From assembly GCF_030849505.1 (NCBI RefSeq), contig NZ_JAUJFI010000053.1, forward strand, positions 1 to 33,919: a DNA stretch of 33,919 nt, given 5' to 3'. Source of the DNA: Azospirillum isscasi. Lineage in GTDB: Bacteria > Pseudomonadota > Alphaproteobacteria > Azospirillales > Azospirillaceae. The translations under genes and the position numbers were made by a program. The notes under the pieces are model-generated. The model was not told the DNA's origin. It saw nothing but the letters and a program-made list of their open reading frames with translations, and ran no database searches. Positions 1 to 8,422 of the stretch are shown piece after piece (the stretch's first letter is position 1; the number at the start of each line of letters is the position of its first letter).

Positions 1-662
1 AAGCTTTCGAAACTGAAGTCTCTTACTGCTTGACCGAGATGCTCAAGCGACCCGCGATGCCGGTCCCCTCCGGAACCGACCCGCGGCCAACGGTCCATGC
101 CGCCGCCTGCGCATCCCTTCTCACAACACGGTATCAACGATGTCAATGATCCCGCGGCCCTGAAGGACCGCAACACCCCGCGCCCGACCCCTTTCAGAGG
201 AGTGGGCCGCCAGGGCCAGTACCGATGTGGTTGAAACCTGGAGACGAACAACACAGCGCCGACTGCTCAGCGCCGTTCTTGACTGTCTTTCGATTTTTAA
301 CCCGTCGCTGTCGCCCTTGTCGGCGGCACCGCGTCGGTGGAGCGGTTTATAGGCGTCCCCCCTCGATCGGCGCAAGCGCTTTTTTGCGTTTGCATGAAAA
401 ATTCTTCACGGATCGACTTATCACCGAAGTCCAAGCTGGAATCGGTGTATGTCCCACCCCTCCAACGAACCGGGCGCCCGCAATAGCAAAGCCCCGGTCC
501 GGGAGGACGGCCTGCCGTGCCCAACCGATTGCCGCATCAGCCCTATCGGGTTGACAGTGACAAAAAGGGTGCGCATGGTCGCTTATAGAAGGTGGTAGCT
601 CCTTGGGCGGCACGACAGGCCGTCCCTGCAACGGTCCGAAACGTGTGAGGAAGCATAGGAGG
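1..662. other. Gene-poor 5' region upstream of the M23 peptidase gene
   Basis: No convincing coding sequence was found here. Short open frames exist on both strands, but none resembles a known protein and all mix codon preferences unlike the genes downstream. The part from about 280 to 460 is clearly less GC-rich than the rest of the window. It includes a run of six T (380–385) just after a GCGC-rich inverted repeat, which could be a weak terminator for something entering from the left. A TTGACA hexamer (551–556) is a good −35 match, with a poor −10 (CATGGT, 574–579) at 17-bp spacing. It is the best promoter candidate for the peptidase gene. The first 33 bases could be the tail of a plus-strand gene ending in TGA at 31–33, but ten codons are too few to judge. 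Confidence 0.4.
551..579 (+). promoter_or_regulatory. Candidate sigma-70 promoter for the M23 peptidase gene
   Basis: A perfect TTGACA box at 551–556 is followed after 17 bp by CATGGT at 574–579, which matches only three of the six −10 consensus positions. The start codon at 663 lies about 80 bp downstream. The call rests on the −35 box alone. Confidence 0.3.
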
Positions 663-2012
663 ATGACGGTGCGTTCGAGGCTCGGTGGCCTTCCCACGCT
701 CGCCCTGATTGCCGCTGGTCTGGCGGGGCTCCTCTCCCACACGGCCACACAGCCCGCTTACGCGGCGGGTGGGCGTACGGCTCCGCCGGAGCGGGCCGCC
801 AAGGATACGAACAAAGGCACGAGCGAGGAGGACGACAACCGGTCTCCGTCCGCGCAGCGTCACATCCTCTCGGTCGGCCGCGGCGACACTCTGATGGACA
901 TGCTGACCGGGGCTGACGTCCCGGCGGACGAGGCGACCAACGCCATCGCGGCGCTCCGCAAGGTCTACGACCCGCGCAAGCTCCAGGTCGGCCAGCAGGT
1001 CACCGTCCTGTTCGAGCCGCGCCGCGGCGGCACCAAGCGTTTCGTCGGGCTGGAGTTTCTCCCGGACGTGGTGCGCTCCGTCTCCGTGTCCCGCAAGGGC
1101 GACGCCGACTTCACCTCCAGCGAATCGGAGAAGGCGGTCACCCGCCTGCCGGTCGCCGCCCAGACGGTGATCCGGTCGAGCCTGTTCGAGGCGGGCAGCG
1201 CCGCGGGCGTGCCGGTTTCGGTGATGATGGCGCTGATCCGCGACTATTCCTATGACGTGGACTTTCAGCGCGACCTTCAACCGGGCGACCGGTTCGAGGT
1301 CCTTTACGAGCGTCTGGTCACCGCCGACGGCAAGAACGCCGGAGAGGGCGACGTGCTCTACGCCGCCCTTGTCCTGAGCGGCAAGGAATACCCGATCTAC
1401 CGGCACAAGAGCCGGGATGGCCGGATCGACTATTACAACCGCGACGGGGAAAGCATCCGCCGCGCTCTGCTGCGCACGCCGATCGACGGCGCCCGCATCA
1501 CGTCGGGTTTCGGCATGCGCCATCACCCGATCCTGGGCTTCAGCAAGATGCACAAGGGCATGGACTTCGGCGCGCCGACCGGTACGCCGATCTATGCCGC
1601 CGGCGGCGGTGTGGTCGAGGAGGTCGGGCCGAACGGAGCCTACGGCAACTACATCCGCATCCGCCACAACACCCAGATCGCCACGGCCTATGCCCATCTG
1701 AGCCGTATCGCCAAGAGCACGCGCCGGGGCGCCCGCGTGGATCAGGGCGACATCATCGGCTATGTCGGCACGACCGGACGGTCCACCGGCCCGCACCTGC
1801 ATTACGAGGTGCTGAAGGGCGGCCAGCAGATCAACCCGAAGAGCATCGACCTGCCCACCGGCGACAAGCTGGAAGGCCGCGAGTTGCAAGCCTTCGAACA
1901 GACGGTGCGTTCGCTGGAGAAGACCTTCGAACAGGCGCGCAGCGGCCTTCAGCTCGCCCGCACCCCGGGTTCGCACGACGACAAGGGCTGCACGAAGGCG
2001 ACCACCTGCTGA
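663..2012 (+). CDS. Secreted M23 family murein endopeptidase, MepM/Csd3-like
   Basis: A 449-residue protein with an N-terminal signal peptide or membrane anchor (about residues 1–34, hydrophobic core PTLALIAAGLAGLL, Ala-x-Ala type end). A LysM-like/OapA-type domain follows at about 67–120, then a central beta domain and a C-terminal M23 LytM domain at about 275–395. The zinc ligands and catalytic residues are visible: H297 and D301 in HKGMD, H345 in AYAHLS, and H378 and H380 in HLH, so the enzyme should be active. Family members cut peptide cross-links of peptidoglycan in the periplasm to allow wall growth. The AGGAGG at 657–662 touches the ATG at 663, leaving no spacer. The in-frame GTG at 669 has a normal 6-nt spacing and may be the true start (447 residues). 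The gene converges with the 58-residue gene, with a 22-bp gap. Confidence 0.9.
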   Translation: MTVRSRLGGLPTLALIAAGLAGLLSHTATQPAYAAGGRTAPPERAAKDTNKGTSEEDDNRSPSAQRHILSVGRGDTLMDMLTGADVPADEATNAIAALRKVYDPRKLQVGQQVTVLFEPRRGGTKRFVGLEFLPDVVRSVSVSRKGDADFTSSESEKAVTRLPVAAQTVIRSSLFEAGSAAGVPVSVMMALIRDYSYDVDFQRDLQPGDRFEVLYERLVTADGKNAGEGDVLYAALVLSGKEYPIYRHKSRDGRIDYYNRDGESIRRALLRTPIDGARITSGFGMRHHPILGFSKMHKGMDFGAPTGTPIYAAGGGVVEEVGPNGAYGNYIRIRHNTQIATAYAHLSRIAKSTRRGARVDQGDIIGYVGTTGRSTGPHLHYEVLKGGQQINPKSIDLPTGDKLEGRELQAFEQTVRSLEKTFEQARSGLQLARTPGSHDDKGCTKATTC

Positions 2013-2034
2013 GGGAGCGCCTTGCGCCGGCGTT

Positions 2035-2211
2035 CTACTCCTGGTGAAGAAAACGGCGGATGGCGTCGGCGAGAATCTGAATGCCCTTCTCGTCGTCGTC
2101 CGCCATCTTGCGGAGACGGTCGCGCATGGCCTGGACCTGCGGCTTCATCTGGGCCGCCTTGGCAATGGCCAGTTGCGCCTCTTCCGGTTTCATGACGTCG
2201 TCGTCGGCCAT
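2035..2211 (-). CDS. Small acidic/basic helical protein of unknown function, 58 aa
   Basis: A 58-residue open frame starting MADDDVMKPEEAQ and ending RRFLHQE. It starts at the ATG at 2211 and has a GAGGGA Shine-Dalgarno sequence about 6 nt upstream. The composition is rich in Ala, Lys, Arg, Asp and Met with no signal peptide or membrane segment. The sequence looks like two amphipathic helices joined at MADDDEKG. I do not recognise the family. It is the last gene of a likely operon with the FemAB-like gene (64 bp upstream) and motA. The good ribosome site, the high-GC codon pattern and the position next to a convergent gene support a real gene. Its role cannot be told from sequence. Confidence 0.65.
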   Translation of the reverse strand: MADDDVMKPEEAQLAIAKAAQMKPQVQAMRDRLRKMADDDEKGIQILADAIRRFLHQE

Positions 2212-2275
2212 GGCATGCTCCCTCAACTCACGGTCAGGATGAGACAGTCGGCTCCGTGTTTCAACGGTCCCTCTC

Positions 2276-3286
2276 TCAACGATAAAGGCCGACGCTCTCC
2301 ACTGCCTGCCCGCCGGTTCCCAGCTTGAACTCCGTGACGCCCGGCGCGCTGTCCGGGTTGATGCCGCCCAGATCGAGCCAGCCCACGCCACGCGCCTTGA
2401 GCGCCAGCGCCGCCCGCCACAACACCAGCCGCATCGCTCCGCTCTTGCGCCCCGAATCGCTGGACCAGCCGATCTGGTAGGTGGCCGAGCCGCCATGGAT
2501 GTAGAAGAGAGCGCTCGCCGCCGGCTTGGCATCCTTGGAACGGGCATCGTTGGAACGGCCTTCCAGTGCGGCGGCCATCAGCACCCCGTCGCCCTTCCCG
2601 GCCCCGCCCTTCACCAGAGCGTTGCGGATGCGCACGGCCAGCGCGCCGGTCATCGGGCGGAACTGCTTGGTCAGGGCCTGCTCATGCTCCTGCTTCATCA
2701 GCCAGGGCAGGTTCTTGGCCTCCCAGTCCAGGTCGATGACCAGACCGGCCTTCTCCGCCCCCTTCAGCCGCTGGCGCCAATCACGGGCCATCGCAGCGCG
2801 CAGTTCCTCCTCGCCGCGGGAGAGATCCAGCCAGACCGTCCGGTAACCGGGGCCGAAGCGGCGGAAGCCGCAGCGGCGCAGCATCCCGTCCGCCTCGGGA
2901 CCGGCGGCGAGTTCTGGAAGCAGGCTGGCGCGGTTCAGGGGATTGTCGGGACAGGCCCGGCGCAGCAGACGGAAAGCCGCCTCCTGGGTCGCCAGGTCCG
3001 GCTCCACCCCGTCGAGCCACAGGGGGCCGCGGTGGATCTGGCGCTGGTGGAACAGACGGAACATCCGGCGTTCCAGAAGCTGCACGAGGCCGATGGGCGC
3101 GCCGTCCCGCCGGATCAGGCCGAGCCGCGGCACGAAGCCGTGGGTGCGCCCCATGGCGCCGGCGTAGGCGAAGCACTGCGGCAGGGTGGAGCGGGGAATG
3201 CGGGCGAAGAAGGACGCCCACTCCCCCACCGTCCCTTCGTTCCACAGGATGGTGACGGCACCTTCGGACGGGATGGGAGACGGCAT
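2276..3286 (-). CDS. FemAB-like GNAT-fold acyl/aminoacyltransferase
   Basis: A 336-residue soluble protein. The C-terminal half carries the layout typical of FemAB/BioF2-like GNAT proteins: a basic RDWRQRLKGAEKAG stretch, then LFYIHGGSATYQIGWSS, then WRAALALKARGVGWLDLGG and a final TEFKLGTGG. In this superfamily such segments bind an acyl or aminoacyl donor. Members add amino acids to lipid II or to peptidoglycan bridges, or act in exopolysaccharide/lipid modification. The substrate here cannot be assigned. The start is 16 bp after the motA stop, so the two genes are probably co-transcribed. The Shine-Dalgarno sequence is weak, which suggests translational coupling to motA. An association with a cell-wall-anchored stator gene and a nearby peptidoglycan hydrolase is suggestive but not proof of a wall function. 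Confidence 0.75.
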   Translation of the reverse strand: MPSPIPSEGAVTILWNEGTVGEWASFFARIPRSTLPQCFAYAGAMGRTHGFVPRLGLIRRDGAPIGLVQLLERRMFRLFHQRQIHRGPLWLDGVEPDLATQEAAFRLLRRACPDNPLNRASLLPELAAGPEADGMLRRCGFRRFGPGYRTVWLDLSRGEEELRAAMARDWRQRLKGAEKAGLVIDLDWEAKNLPWLMKQEHEQALTKQFRPMTGALAVRIRNALVKGGAGKGDGVLMAAALEGRSNDARSKDAKPAASALFYIHGGSATYQIGWSSDSGRKSGAMRLVLWRAALALKARGVGWLDLGGINPDSAPGVTEFKLGTGGQAVESVGLYR

Positions 3287-3302
3287 GGGACGGGGTCCGG
3301 CG

Positions 3303-4163
3303 TCAGGCGGGCGGCAGAGCCGAGGTGGCCTCTTCGAGCTGTGCGAAGCTCGGCCTGTATTCGGGTTCCAGCACGTTTCGCGAGTATTCCACGGAGATGG
3401 CCGGTGCGTAGCCGGACAGATGCGCGATCAGACCGATCTTCATCGCCTGATAGTATTTGCCTTCGGCGTGATAGATGTTCTTCAGGCCGCTGGCGATGGG
3501 CGCCAGGAAGCCGTACGCCACGAGAATGCCGGTGAAGGTGCCGACCAGCGCGCCGCCGATCAGCTTGCCCAGAACCTCCGGCGGCTCGGTGATCGACCCC
3601 ATGGTGTGAATCACGCCCAGCACCGCCGCCACGATGCCCAGCGCCGGCACGGCGTCCGCGACCGCCTGGATGGCGTCGGCGATCCGCTGGTGCTCGTGGT
3701 GCATGGTCTCGATATCCTCGTCCATCAAATCCACCAGCTCGTGCGGGTTGTCGGCGCCGAGCGACATCAGGCGGAGATAGGTACAGAGGAAGGCGATGGC
3801 GTGATGGTCACCGTAGAATTTTGGAAACTGCTGGAAAAGTGGTGAATCCTCTGGTTTCTCGATGTGTTGTTCTAGGGCGAGCAGGCCCTTGGTCTTCGCG
3901 ATCTTGAAGACCTGATACATCATGGTGAGAAGTTCGAGGAAATCCTCTTTCTTGTATTTCGGCCCTTTGAACAGGTGGCCGAGTTCCTTGCCTGTGTGTG
4001 TGACGACCGCTTTTGGATTGGCGATCAGGAACGCACCGGCGGCGGAGCCCAGGATGATCATGAACTCGAAGGGCATCCACAGCACGCCCATATGGCCGCC
4101 GCCCAGCACATACCCGCCGAAGACGCTGAACACCACGACACCGAAGCCGATCATCACGAACAT
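3303..4163 (-). CDS. motA: Flagellar motor stator protein MotA
   Basis: A 286-residue MotA. It is the proton-channel subunit that, with MotB, forms the torque-generating stator in the inner membrane. Two N-terminal membrane segments (about 1–22 and 30–49) precede a large cytoplasmic loop (about 50–165), and two more membrane segments follow (about 170–188 and 200–225). The functional prolines align exactly with the E. coli numbering: P173 in AVPALG and P222 in FLAPIA. The charged loop positions that contact FliG are K90 (Arg in E. coli) and E98. The start has GGAGG at 4173–4177, 9 nt upstream of the ATG. No motB lies beside it, in contrast to enterobacteria, so MotB must be encoded elsewhere. 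Codon use in the loop (about 3800–4020) is markedly less GC-biased than in the rest of the gene. Confidence 0.93.
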   Translation of the reverse strand: MFVMIGFGVVVFSVFGGYVLGGGHMGVLWMPFEFMIILGSAAGAFLIANPKAVVTHTGKELGHLFKGPKYKKEDFLELLTMMYQVFKIAKTKGLLALEQHIEKPEDSPLFQQFPKFYGDHHAIAFLCTYLRLMSLGADNPHELVDLMDEDIETMHHEHQRIADAIQAVADAVPALGIVAAVLGVIHTMGSITEPPEVLGKLIGGALVGTFTGILVAYGFLAPIASGLKNIYHAEGKYYQAMKIGLIAHLSGYAPAISVEYSRNVLEPEYRPSFAQLEEATSALPPA

Positions 4164-4314
4164 GTCTTCAGTCCTCCAGCGTCATTCTCAGTGTCTTGGC
4201 CGCCCTGCCCCGAGGAAAAACCGGTCATCCAGGCGTGCCTGCGTTCAGCCGGCACAGTGACGCAGCAATCCCTTGAGTTTTTGTAAACTTCTCGGCGCCG
4301 GACGCGATCCTAGC

Positions 4315-4336
4315 CGTGACAAAGGGTCCTGTCACG
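4315..4336. promoter_or_regulatory. Inverted repeat upstream of motA, possible operator
   Basis: Perfect 7-bp arms CGTGACA (4315–4321) and TGTCACG (4330–4336) are separated by 8 bp. The element lies about 150 bp upstream of the motA start, in the space between motA and the pckG terminator. The half-site spacing does not fit a CRP/FNR site. It could be a regulator binding site or a small RNA hairpin in the motA leader. Confidence 0.35.
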
Positions 4337-4387
4337 AAAGGAGTACCCGCAAAGCGTTCCGCCGATCCGGTGCGCCCGCAAAGGAAA

Positions 4388-4407
4388 GGGCCGCCCGAAG
4401 GCGGCCC
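4388..4407 (-). terminator. Rho-independent terminator of pckG
   Basis: A perfect 8-bp GC stem, GGGCCGCC (4388–4395) with GGCGGCCC (4400–4407), is closed by a CGAA tetraloop. Read on the minus strand it is followed by the T-rich tract CTTTCCTTTG. It lies 40 bp beyond the pckG stop codon. Confidence 0.75.
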
Positions 4408-4447
4408 CTCCCTTATGCACAGGATGACGCGGGAACAAGCCCGGCCG

Positions 4448-6271
4448 TCAGCCGATCCGCCACGTGTCCGGAGCGTTTTCCAGACGCTTCAGGAGCGCCA
4501 CGCGCTGCTGTTCGATCTCGTCCGGCAGGTGGCTGCCGAAGCGGTTGAACAGCTCCTCCTGGTCCTTGGCCTCGGCCTCGGCTTCCTTCCGGTCGATGTC
4601 CATGATCTTCCGGAACTTGTCCTCGGCGAAGTCCAGCCCGGCCCAGTTCAGGTCCTGGTAGCGGGGCATGTAGCCGAACGGGCTTTCCGCCGGCTCCGCC
4701 GCACGGCCGCGGACGCGGTCGACGATCCAGCGCAGGACGCGCATGTTGTCGCCGAAGCCCGGCCAGACGAACTTGCCGTTCTCGTCCTTGCGGAACCAGT
4801 TGACGCGGTAGATGCGCGGCAGGTTCTCCACCTTGCCTTCCATCGCCAGCCAATGATTCCAATAGTCGGCCATGTTGTAGCCGCAGAAGGGCAGCATGGC
4901 GAAGGGGTCGCGGCGGATGGCGGCCTGCCCAACGGCGGCGGCGGTCGCCTCCGAGCCCATGGTCGCGGCCCAGTACACGCCCTCACGCCAGTTGTAGGAC
5001 TCGAACACCAGCGGGAAGGTCTTGGACAGGCGGCCGCCGAAGATGAAGGCGGAGATCGGAACGCCCGCGGGGTCTTCCCAGGCCGGATCGATCGACGGGC
5101 ACTGGTCCGCCGGGGCGGTGAAGCGCGAGTTCGGGTGCGCGGCGGGACGGCCCGAAGCCGGGGTCCAGTCGTTGCCCTGCCAGTCGATCAGGTGCGCCGG
5201 CGGCTCGTCGGTCAGACCCTCCCACCACACGTCGCCATCGTCGGTCAGCGCGACGTTGGTGAAGATGACGTTGGCGTGCAGCGTCTTCAGCGCGTTCGGG
5301 TTCGACTTCAGGCTGGTGCCCGGCGCCACGCCGAAGAAGCCGGCCTCCGGGTTGATGGCGCGCAGCGTGCCGTCCGGCTGCGGCTTCACCCAGGCGATGT
5401 CGTCGCCGATGGTGCGGACCTTCCAACCTTCGAATTCCGCCGGGGGAACCAGCATGGCGAAGTTGGTCTTGCCGCAGGCCGACGGGAAGGCGGCGCCGAC
5501 ATAGGTCTTCTCGCCCTCCGGGCTTTCGACGCCCAGAATCAGCATGTGCTCGGCCAGCCAGCCCTGCTCGCGGCCCATGGAGGAGGCGATGCGCAGCGCG
5601 AAGCACTTCTTGCCGAGCAGGGCGTTGCCGCCGTAGCCCGAGCCGAAGGAGACGATCGAGTGATCGGCGGGGAAATGGACGATGTACTTGTGCTCGGCGT
5701 TGCAGGGCCAGGCCACGTCCTTCTGGCCGGGCTCCAGCGGCGCGCCGATGGAGTGCAGGCAGGGCACGAAATCGCCGTCGCCCAGGATGTCCAGCACCTT
5801 CTGGCCCATGCGGGTCATCAGGCGCATGTTCACCGCGACATAGGGGCTGTCGGAGAGCTGCACGCCGATGTGCGCGATGTCGGAGCCCAGCGGACCCATG
5901 CTGAAGGGCACCACATACAGGGTGCGGCCGCGCATGCAGCCGTCGAACAGCCCGTCCAGCTTCGCCTTCATCTCCGCCGGAGCGACCCAGTTGTTGGTCG
6001 GGCCGGCGTCTTCCTTACGCTCGGAGCAGATGAAGGTCCGGTCCTCGACGCGCGCGACGTCGCCCGGATCGGAGCGGCAGAGGAAGGAGTTCGGGCGCTT
6101 GGCCTCGTTCAGCTTGATGAAGGTGCCCGATTCCACCATCTCGGCGCACAGGCGGTCGTATTCCTCCTGCGATCCGTCACACCAGTGAACCCGCTCGGGC
6201 TTGCATTTGTTCGCGATCTCCTCGACCCAAGCCAGGAGCTTCTTGTTCCGCGTGCGCGTCGTTCCGGTCAT
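4448..6271 (-). CDS. pckG: Phosphoenolpyruvate carboxykinase (GTP)
   Basis: A 607-residue cytosolic GTP-dependent PEPCK, which converts oxaloacetate and GTP to PEP, GDP and CO2 at the entry to gluconeogenesis. The GTP-class P-loop with its reactive cysteine is visible as PSACGKTN (263–270: C266, K268, T269). The [16 protein letters not shown] block (208–223) and the WPCNAEHK segment are also class-typical. The length is normal for the GTP class (about 600) and longer than the ATP class (about 530–540). The start at 6271 has a GAGGCAAAGG ribosome site. It occupies the place where rhizobial genomes carry the unrelated ATP-type pckA next to chvI. It has its own downstream terminator and is probably transcribed alone. 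Confidence 0.95.
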   Translation of the reverse strand: MTGTTRTRNKKLLAWVEEIANKCKPERVHWCDGSQEEYDRLCAEMVESGTFIKLNEAKRPNSFLCRSDPGDVARVEDRTFICSERKEDAGPTNNWVAPAEMKAKLDGLFDGCMRGRTLYVVPFSMGPLGSDIAHIGVQLSDSPYVAVNMRLMTRMGQKVLDILGDGDFVPCLHSIGAPLEPGQKDVAWPCNAEHKYIVHFPADHSIVSFGSGYGGNALLGKKCFALRIASSMGREQGWLAEHMLILGVESPEGEKTYVGAAFPSACGKTNFAMLVPPAEFEGWKVRTIGDDIAWVKPQPDGTLRAINPEAGFFGVAPGTSLKSNPNALKTLHANVIFTNVALTDDGDVWWEGLTDEPPAHLIDWQGNDWTPASGRPAAHPNSRFTAPADQCPSIDPAWEDPAGVPISAFIFGGRLSKTFPLVFESYNWREGVYWAATMGSEATAAAVGQAAIRRDPFAMLPFCGYNMADYWNHWLAMEGKVENLPRIYRVNWFRKDENGKFVWPGFGDNMRVLRWIVDRVRGRAAEPAESPFGYMPRYQDLNWAGLDFAEDKFRKIMDIDRKEAEAEAKDQEELFNRFGSHLPDEIEQQRVALLKRLENAPDTWRIG

Positions 6272-6603
6272 CCTTTGCCTCTCACTCGTCTCCGGGTCCG
6301 CCGCCCCGTTCAGTCGGGGTCCGGCGCCCGGAGGTCCAGACGGCTGGCCTTTTCGGCCCTTGTCGAAAGCCGTCGTCGTTCGGTAGCGGTGTCTTTCCGC
6401 CGGCTCACACCACCGCAGCCCGGCCCGAAGGCCGGACCGCGGTCATCCCGACACGCCCCCCGGGCGCGTCCGATGTCCTGACTGGCAAGAGAGGGGTGGC
6501 CCCAAGGCCACAAACCCAAAACGGCAACGGGTCGGTCCGTTATGGTCCACTGACGTTTTCTCCTGGTTGCGCTTTTTGCGCGCCGCTTGCCGCGGCGTCG
6601 GGG
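6272..6603. other. Intergenic region between hugZ-like gene and pckG with several hairpins
   Basis: About 330 bp with no gene found. It must hold the pckG promoter and the 3' end of the HugZ-like transcript. Inverted repeats seen: CGCCGC/GCGGCG (6581–6586 and 6592–6597), just after the HugZ-like stop and a possible terminator for it; AACGG/CCGTT (6526–6530, 6537–6541); GTGGCC/GGCCAC with a CCAA loop (6496–6511); CCGGCC/GGCCGG with a CGAA loop (6420–6435); and the palindrome GACCGCGGTC (6435–6444). The last four would lie upstream of or within the pckG leader. No clear −35/−10 pair was identified. Confidence 0.4.
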
Positions 6604-7461
6604 TTAGCCGTCACGATCGTTCGAGTCACTTTCGCCATCGGCCACGCCGGGTGCGCTCCGGCGGGCCTGCCGGGCGAGCCCGGCGAGAGTGACCCTAGCG
6701 TCTTCGGGGTTTTCCACGCTGTGATCGAAATCAACCCGCGCCATTTCGCCGCTGCGGCGCAGGTCGCAGCCGTCGGGGTCGATGCCGGTCATGATCCAGT
6801 CTTCAGCGCCTTCGGGGCGGCGTTTGGCCAGAACCGTGGCGTAAAGCCGCAAGGCGTCGGCGTGGTCGGCGTTCATGTGGCTCAGGATGGCGGCCTCGGC
6901 CCCGGCCAGCGCGGCGGGAACGCCGGGCAGCAGAAGATCGGCCCGGTCGAGCCATGCCACCCGCCCGAATCCGGCCACCAGATGGGCGCGCTTCACCGAC
7001 ACGGCGTAGATGCCGAAATCGCCGAACCCGGCGTAGAGCGCGGCACCGGGATGGCGCGCCAGGAAACGGGCGCGGTGGCGCGGTTCGTCGGAGCGCTCCG
7101 CCCGCCCGAGAACGGACAGTCGCGGCCCGGACAGCGGTTCCGCCAGCCCCGCCGTTCCGTCGAACAGCAGGCCGACGCGCGGGTCCCGCGCGATGTTCTT
7201 CGTGTGGTCGGCAAGGGTGGAGAGAAGAAGGAGCGGCGTTCCGTCCAGATCGAAGGCCACCTGGACCAGCGAGGGATAAGGCCAGCCGCCGCACGCCGCG
7301 CCCTGACCGCCGTCCCCGCGCAGGGCGGTGGACAGTGCCGCCAGGCCAACCGCACGCATCAGGCGCCTTGCGGCACCTCCCGTTTGGCCGCCGGCGTCGG
7401 ATGACTCCGCGGCGCCCGGCCCCGATGGGGTCGGACCGATGGGGGACTCGTCGGAACTCAT
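6604..7461 (-). CDS. HugZ-like pyridoxamine 5'-phosphate oxidase-fold protein with DUF2470 domain
   Basis: A 285-residue protein from the ATG at 7461. A GTG at 7494 would add 11 residues, but the ATG has a weak AGGG nearby and is preferred. After a low-complexity Ser/Gly/Pro N-terminus comes a split-barrel flavin-binding domain (WPYPSLVQVAFDLDGTPLLLLS, then LADHTKNIARDPRVGLLFDG). At the C-terminus is the DUF2470 helical segment with the signature ILSHMNADHADALRLY. This pairing defines the HugZ/heme-utilisation group, some of which bind or degrade heme, while many members have no known reaction. No heme-uptake genes are nearby, so a heme role is not supported by context. It diverges from chvI. 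Confidence 0.8.
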   Translation of the reverse strand: MSSDESPIGPTPSGPGAAESSDAGGQTGGAARRLMRAVGLAALSTALRGDGGQGAACGGWPYPSLVQVAFDLDGTPLLLLSTLADHTKNIARDPRVGLLFDGTAGLAEPLSGPRLSVLGRAERSDEPRHRARFLARHPGAALYAGFGDFGIYAVSVKRAHLVAGFGRVAWLDRADLLLPGVPAALAGAEAAILSHMNADHADALRLYATVLAKRRPEGAEDWIMTGIDPDGCDLRRSGEMARVDFDHSVENPEDARVTLAGLARQARRSAPGVADGESDSNDRDG

Positions 7462-7577
7462 GCCCTGAAACGAATGCGTTCTCCCGCGCGGCACCGTTTC
7501 CCCGGCGCCGCATTGGTGCCATATTGGCCCAGAAAAATAGGTTGGGAAAAGCGAAAAGTTGGCTTTTCATGCCTTTG

Positions 7578-7596
7578 CGCCGCCAAATCGGCGGCG
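7578..7596. promoter_or_regulatory. GC hairpin in the chvI upstream region
   Basis: CGCCGCC (7578–7584) and GGCGGCG (7590–7596) form a 7-bp stem with loop AAATC, about 130 bp before the chvI start. It may be a leader structure or an operator. The 232-bp region between the divergent HugZ-like and chvI genes has no other strong signal. Confidence 0.3.
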
Positions 7597-7726
7597 TGGA
7601 GAACAGGTGAGCCCGCATTTCGAAATAAGTCGAAACCATTCTTCCGTGGTAAGCGAAGGAAACGGCCCGCCCTTCCGCGGACATTGGTGGCCGGTGCCGG
7701 AGCGTGTGATTGGGAACGCGAACGAC

Positions 7727-8422
7727 ATGTCTCACACCGTAGCGCTGGTGGACGACGACCGGAACATCCTGACCTCCGTCGCCATGGCGCTGGAGGCGGA
7801 GGGGTTCGAGGTGCGCACCTACACCGACGGCGCCGAGGCGCTGCGCGGCCTGACCCAGCGCCCGCCGGACCTTGCCGTGCTGGACATCAAGATGCCGCGG
7901 ATGGACGGGCTGGAGCTGCTGCAGCGCCTGCGCCAGACCAGCCACCTGCCGGTCATCTTCCTGACCAGCAAGGACGACGAAGTGGACGAGTTGATGGGCC
8001 TGCGCATGGGCGCGGACGACTACATCAAGAAGCCCTTCTCGCAGCGCCTGCTGGTGGAGCGCATCCGCACCCTGCTGCGCCGCGAGGCGGCGACCCGCGA
8101 CAAGACGGCGCCGGAGCCGGGCGTGCTGCTGACCCGCGGCCCGCTGGTCATGGACGGCGCCCGCCATGCCTGCACCTGGAAGGGCCAGCCCATCGACCTT
8201 ACGGTGACCGAATTCCTTCTGGTGAGGGCGCTGGCCCAGCGCCCCGGCCATGTGAAGAGCCGCGACCAGCTCATGGACGCCGCCTATGGCGAGAACGTCT
8301 ATGTGGACGACCGCACCATCGACAGCCACATCAAGCGGCTCCGCAAGAAGTTCAAGGCCATCGATTCCGACTTTGCGCAGATCGAAACGCTCTATGGCGT
8401 CGGTTACCGATACAAGGAGTAA
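7727..8422 (+). CDS. chvI: ChvI-type two-component response regulator
   Basis: A 231-residue OmpR/PhoB-family regulator starting [11 protein letters not shown]. The receiver domain (about 3–120) has the acidic pocket DDD (9–11), phospho-acceptor D53 in [10 protein letters not shown], the switch threonine in FLTSKDD and the lysine in IKKPF. A winged-helix DNA-binding domain (about 135–230) ends in the usual YGVGYRYKE. With ChvG it forms the acid/envelope-stress pathway that controls exopolysaccharide, motility and symbiosis or virulence genes in other alphaproteobacteria. The open frame extends 168 bp upstream of the ATG, but the family N-terminus begins exactly here. The chvG reading frame overlaps the 3' end. 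Confidence 0.93.
   Translation: MSHTVALVDDDRNILTSVAMALEAEGFEVRTYTDGAEALRGLTQRPPDLAVLDIKMPRMDGLELLQRLRQTSHLPVIFLTSKDDEVDELMGLRMGADDYIKKPFSQRLLVERIRTLLRREAATRDKTAPEPGVLLTRGPLVMDGARHACTWKGQPIDLTVTEFLLVRALAQRPGHVKSRDQLMDAAYGENVYVDDRTIDSHIKRLRKKFKAIDSDFAQIETLYGVGYRYKE

Noticed and set aside
1..98. Possible gene fragments at the left edge: a plus-strand tail ending in TGA at 31–33 and a minus-strand ATG at 98 open to the edge
   Set aside because: Too short (10 and about 32 codons) and with no recognisable motif. The minus-strand candidate uses codons (AGA, GTA, GCA, CAA) rare in the neighbouring genes.
543..1976. Long minus-strand open frame of 477 codons
   Set aside because: Fully antisense to the M23 peptidase gene with its intact catalytic motifs. 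The predicted protein is Arg/Ala/His-rich low-complexity sequence, typical of GC-rich shadows.
4260..4300. Sigma-54 or FliA promoter for motA
   Set aside because: TTGCT and TTTACA-like elements occur, but the partner boxes (TGGCAC at −24, GCCGATAA at −10) are missing at the required spacing.
4316..6481. Plus-strand open frame of 721 codons
   Set aside because: Antisense to the clearly recognised GTP-type PEPCK gene; repetitive Val/Leu/Ala/Arg/His composition and no domain.
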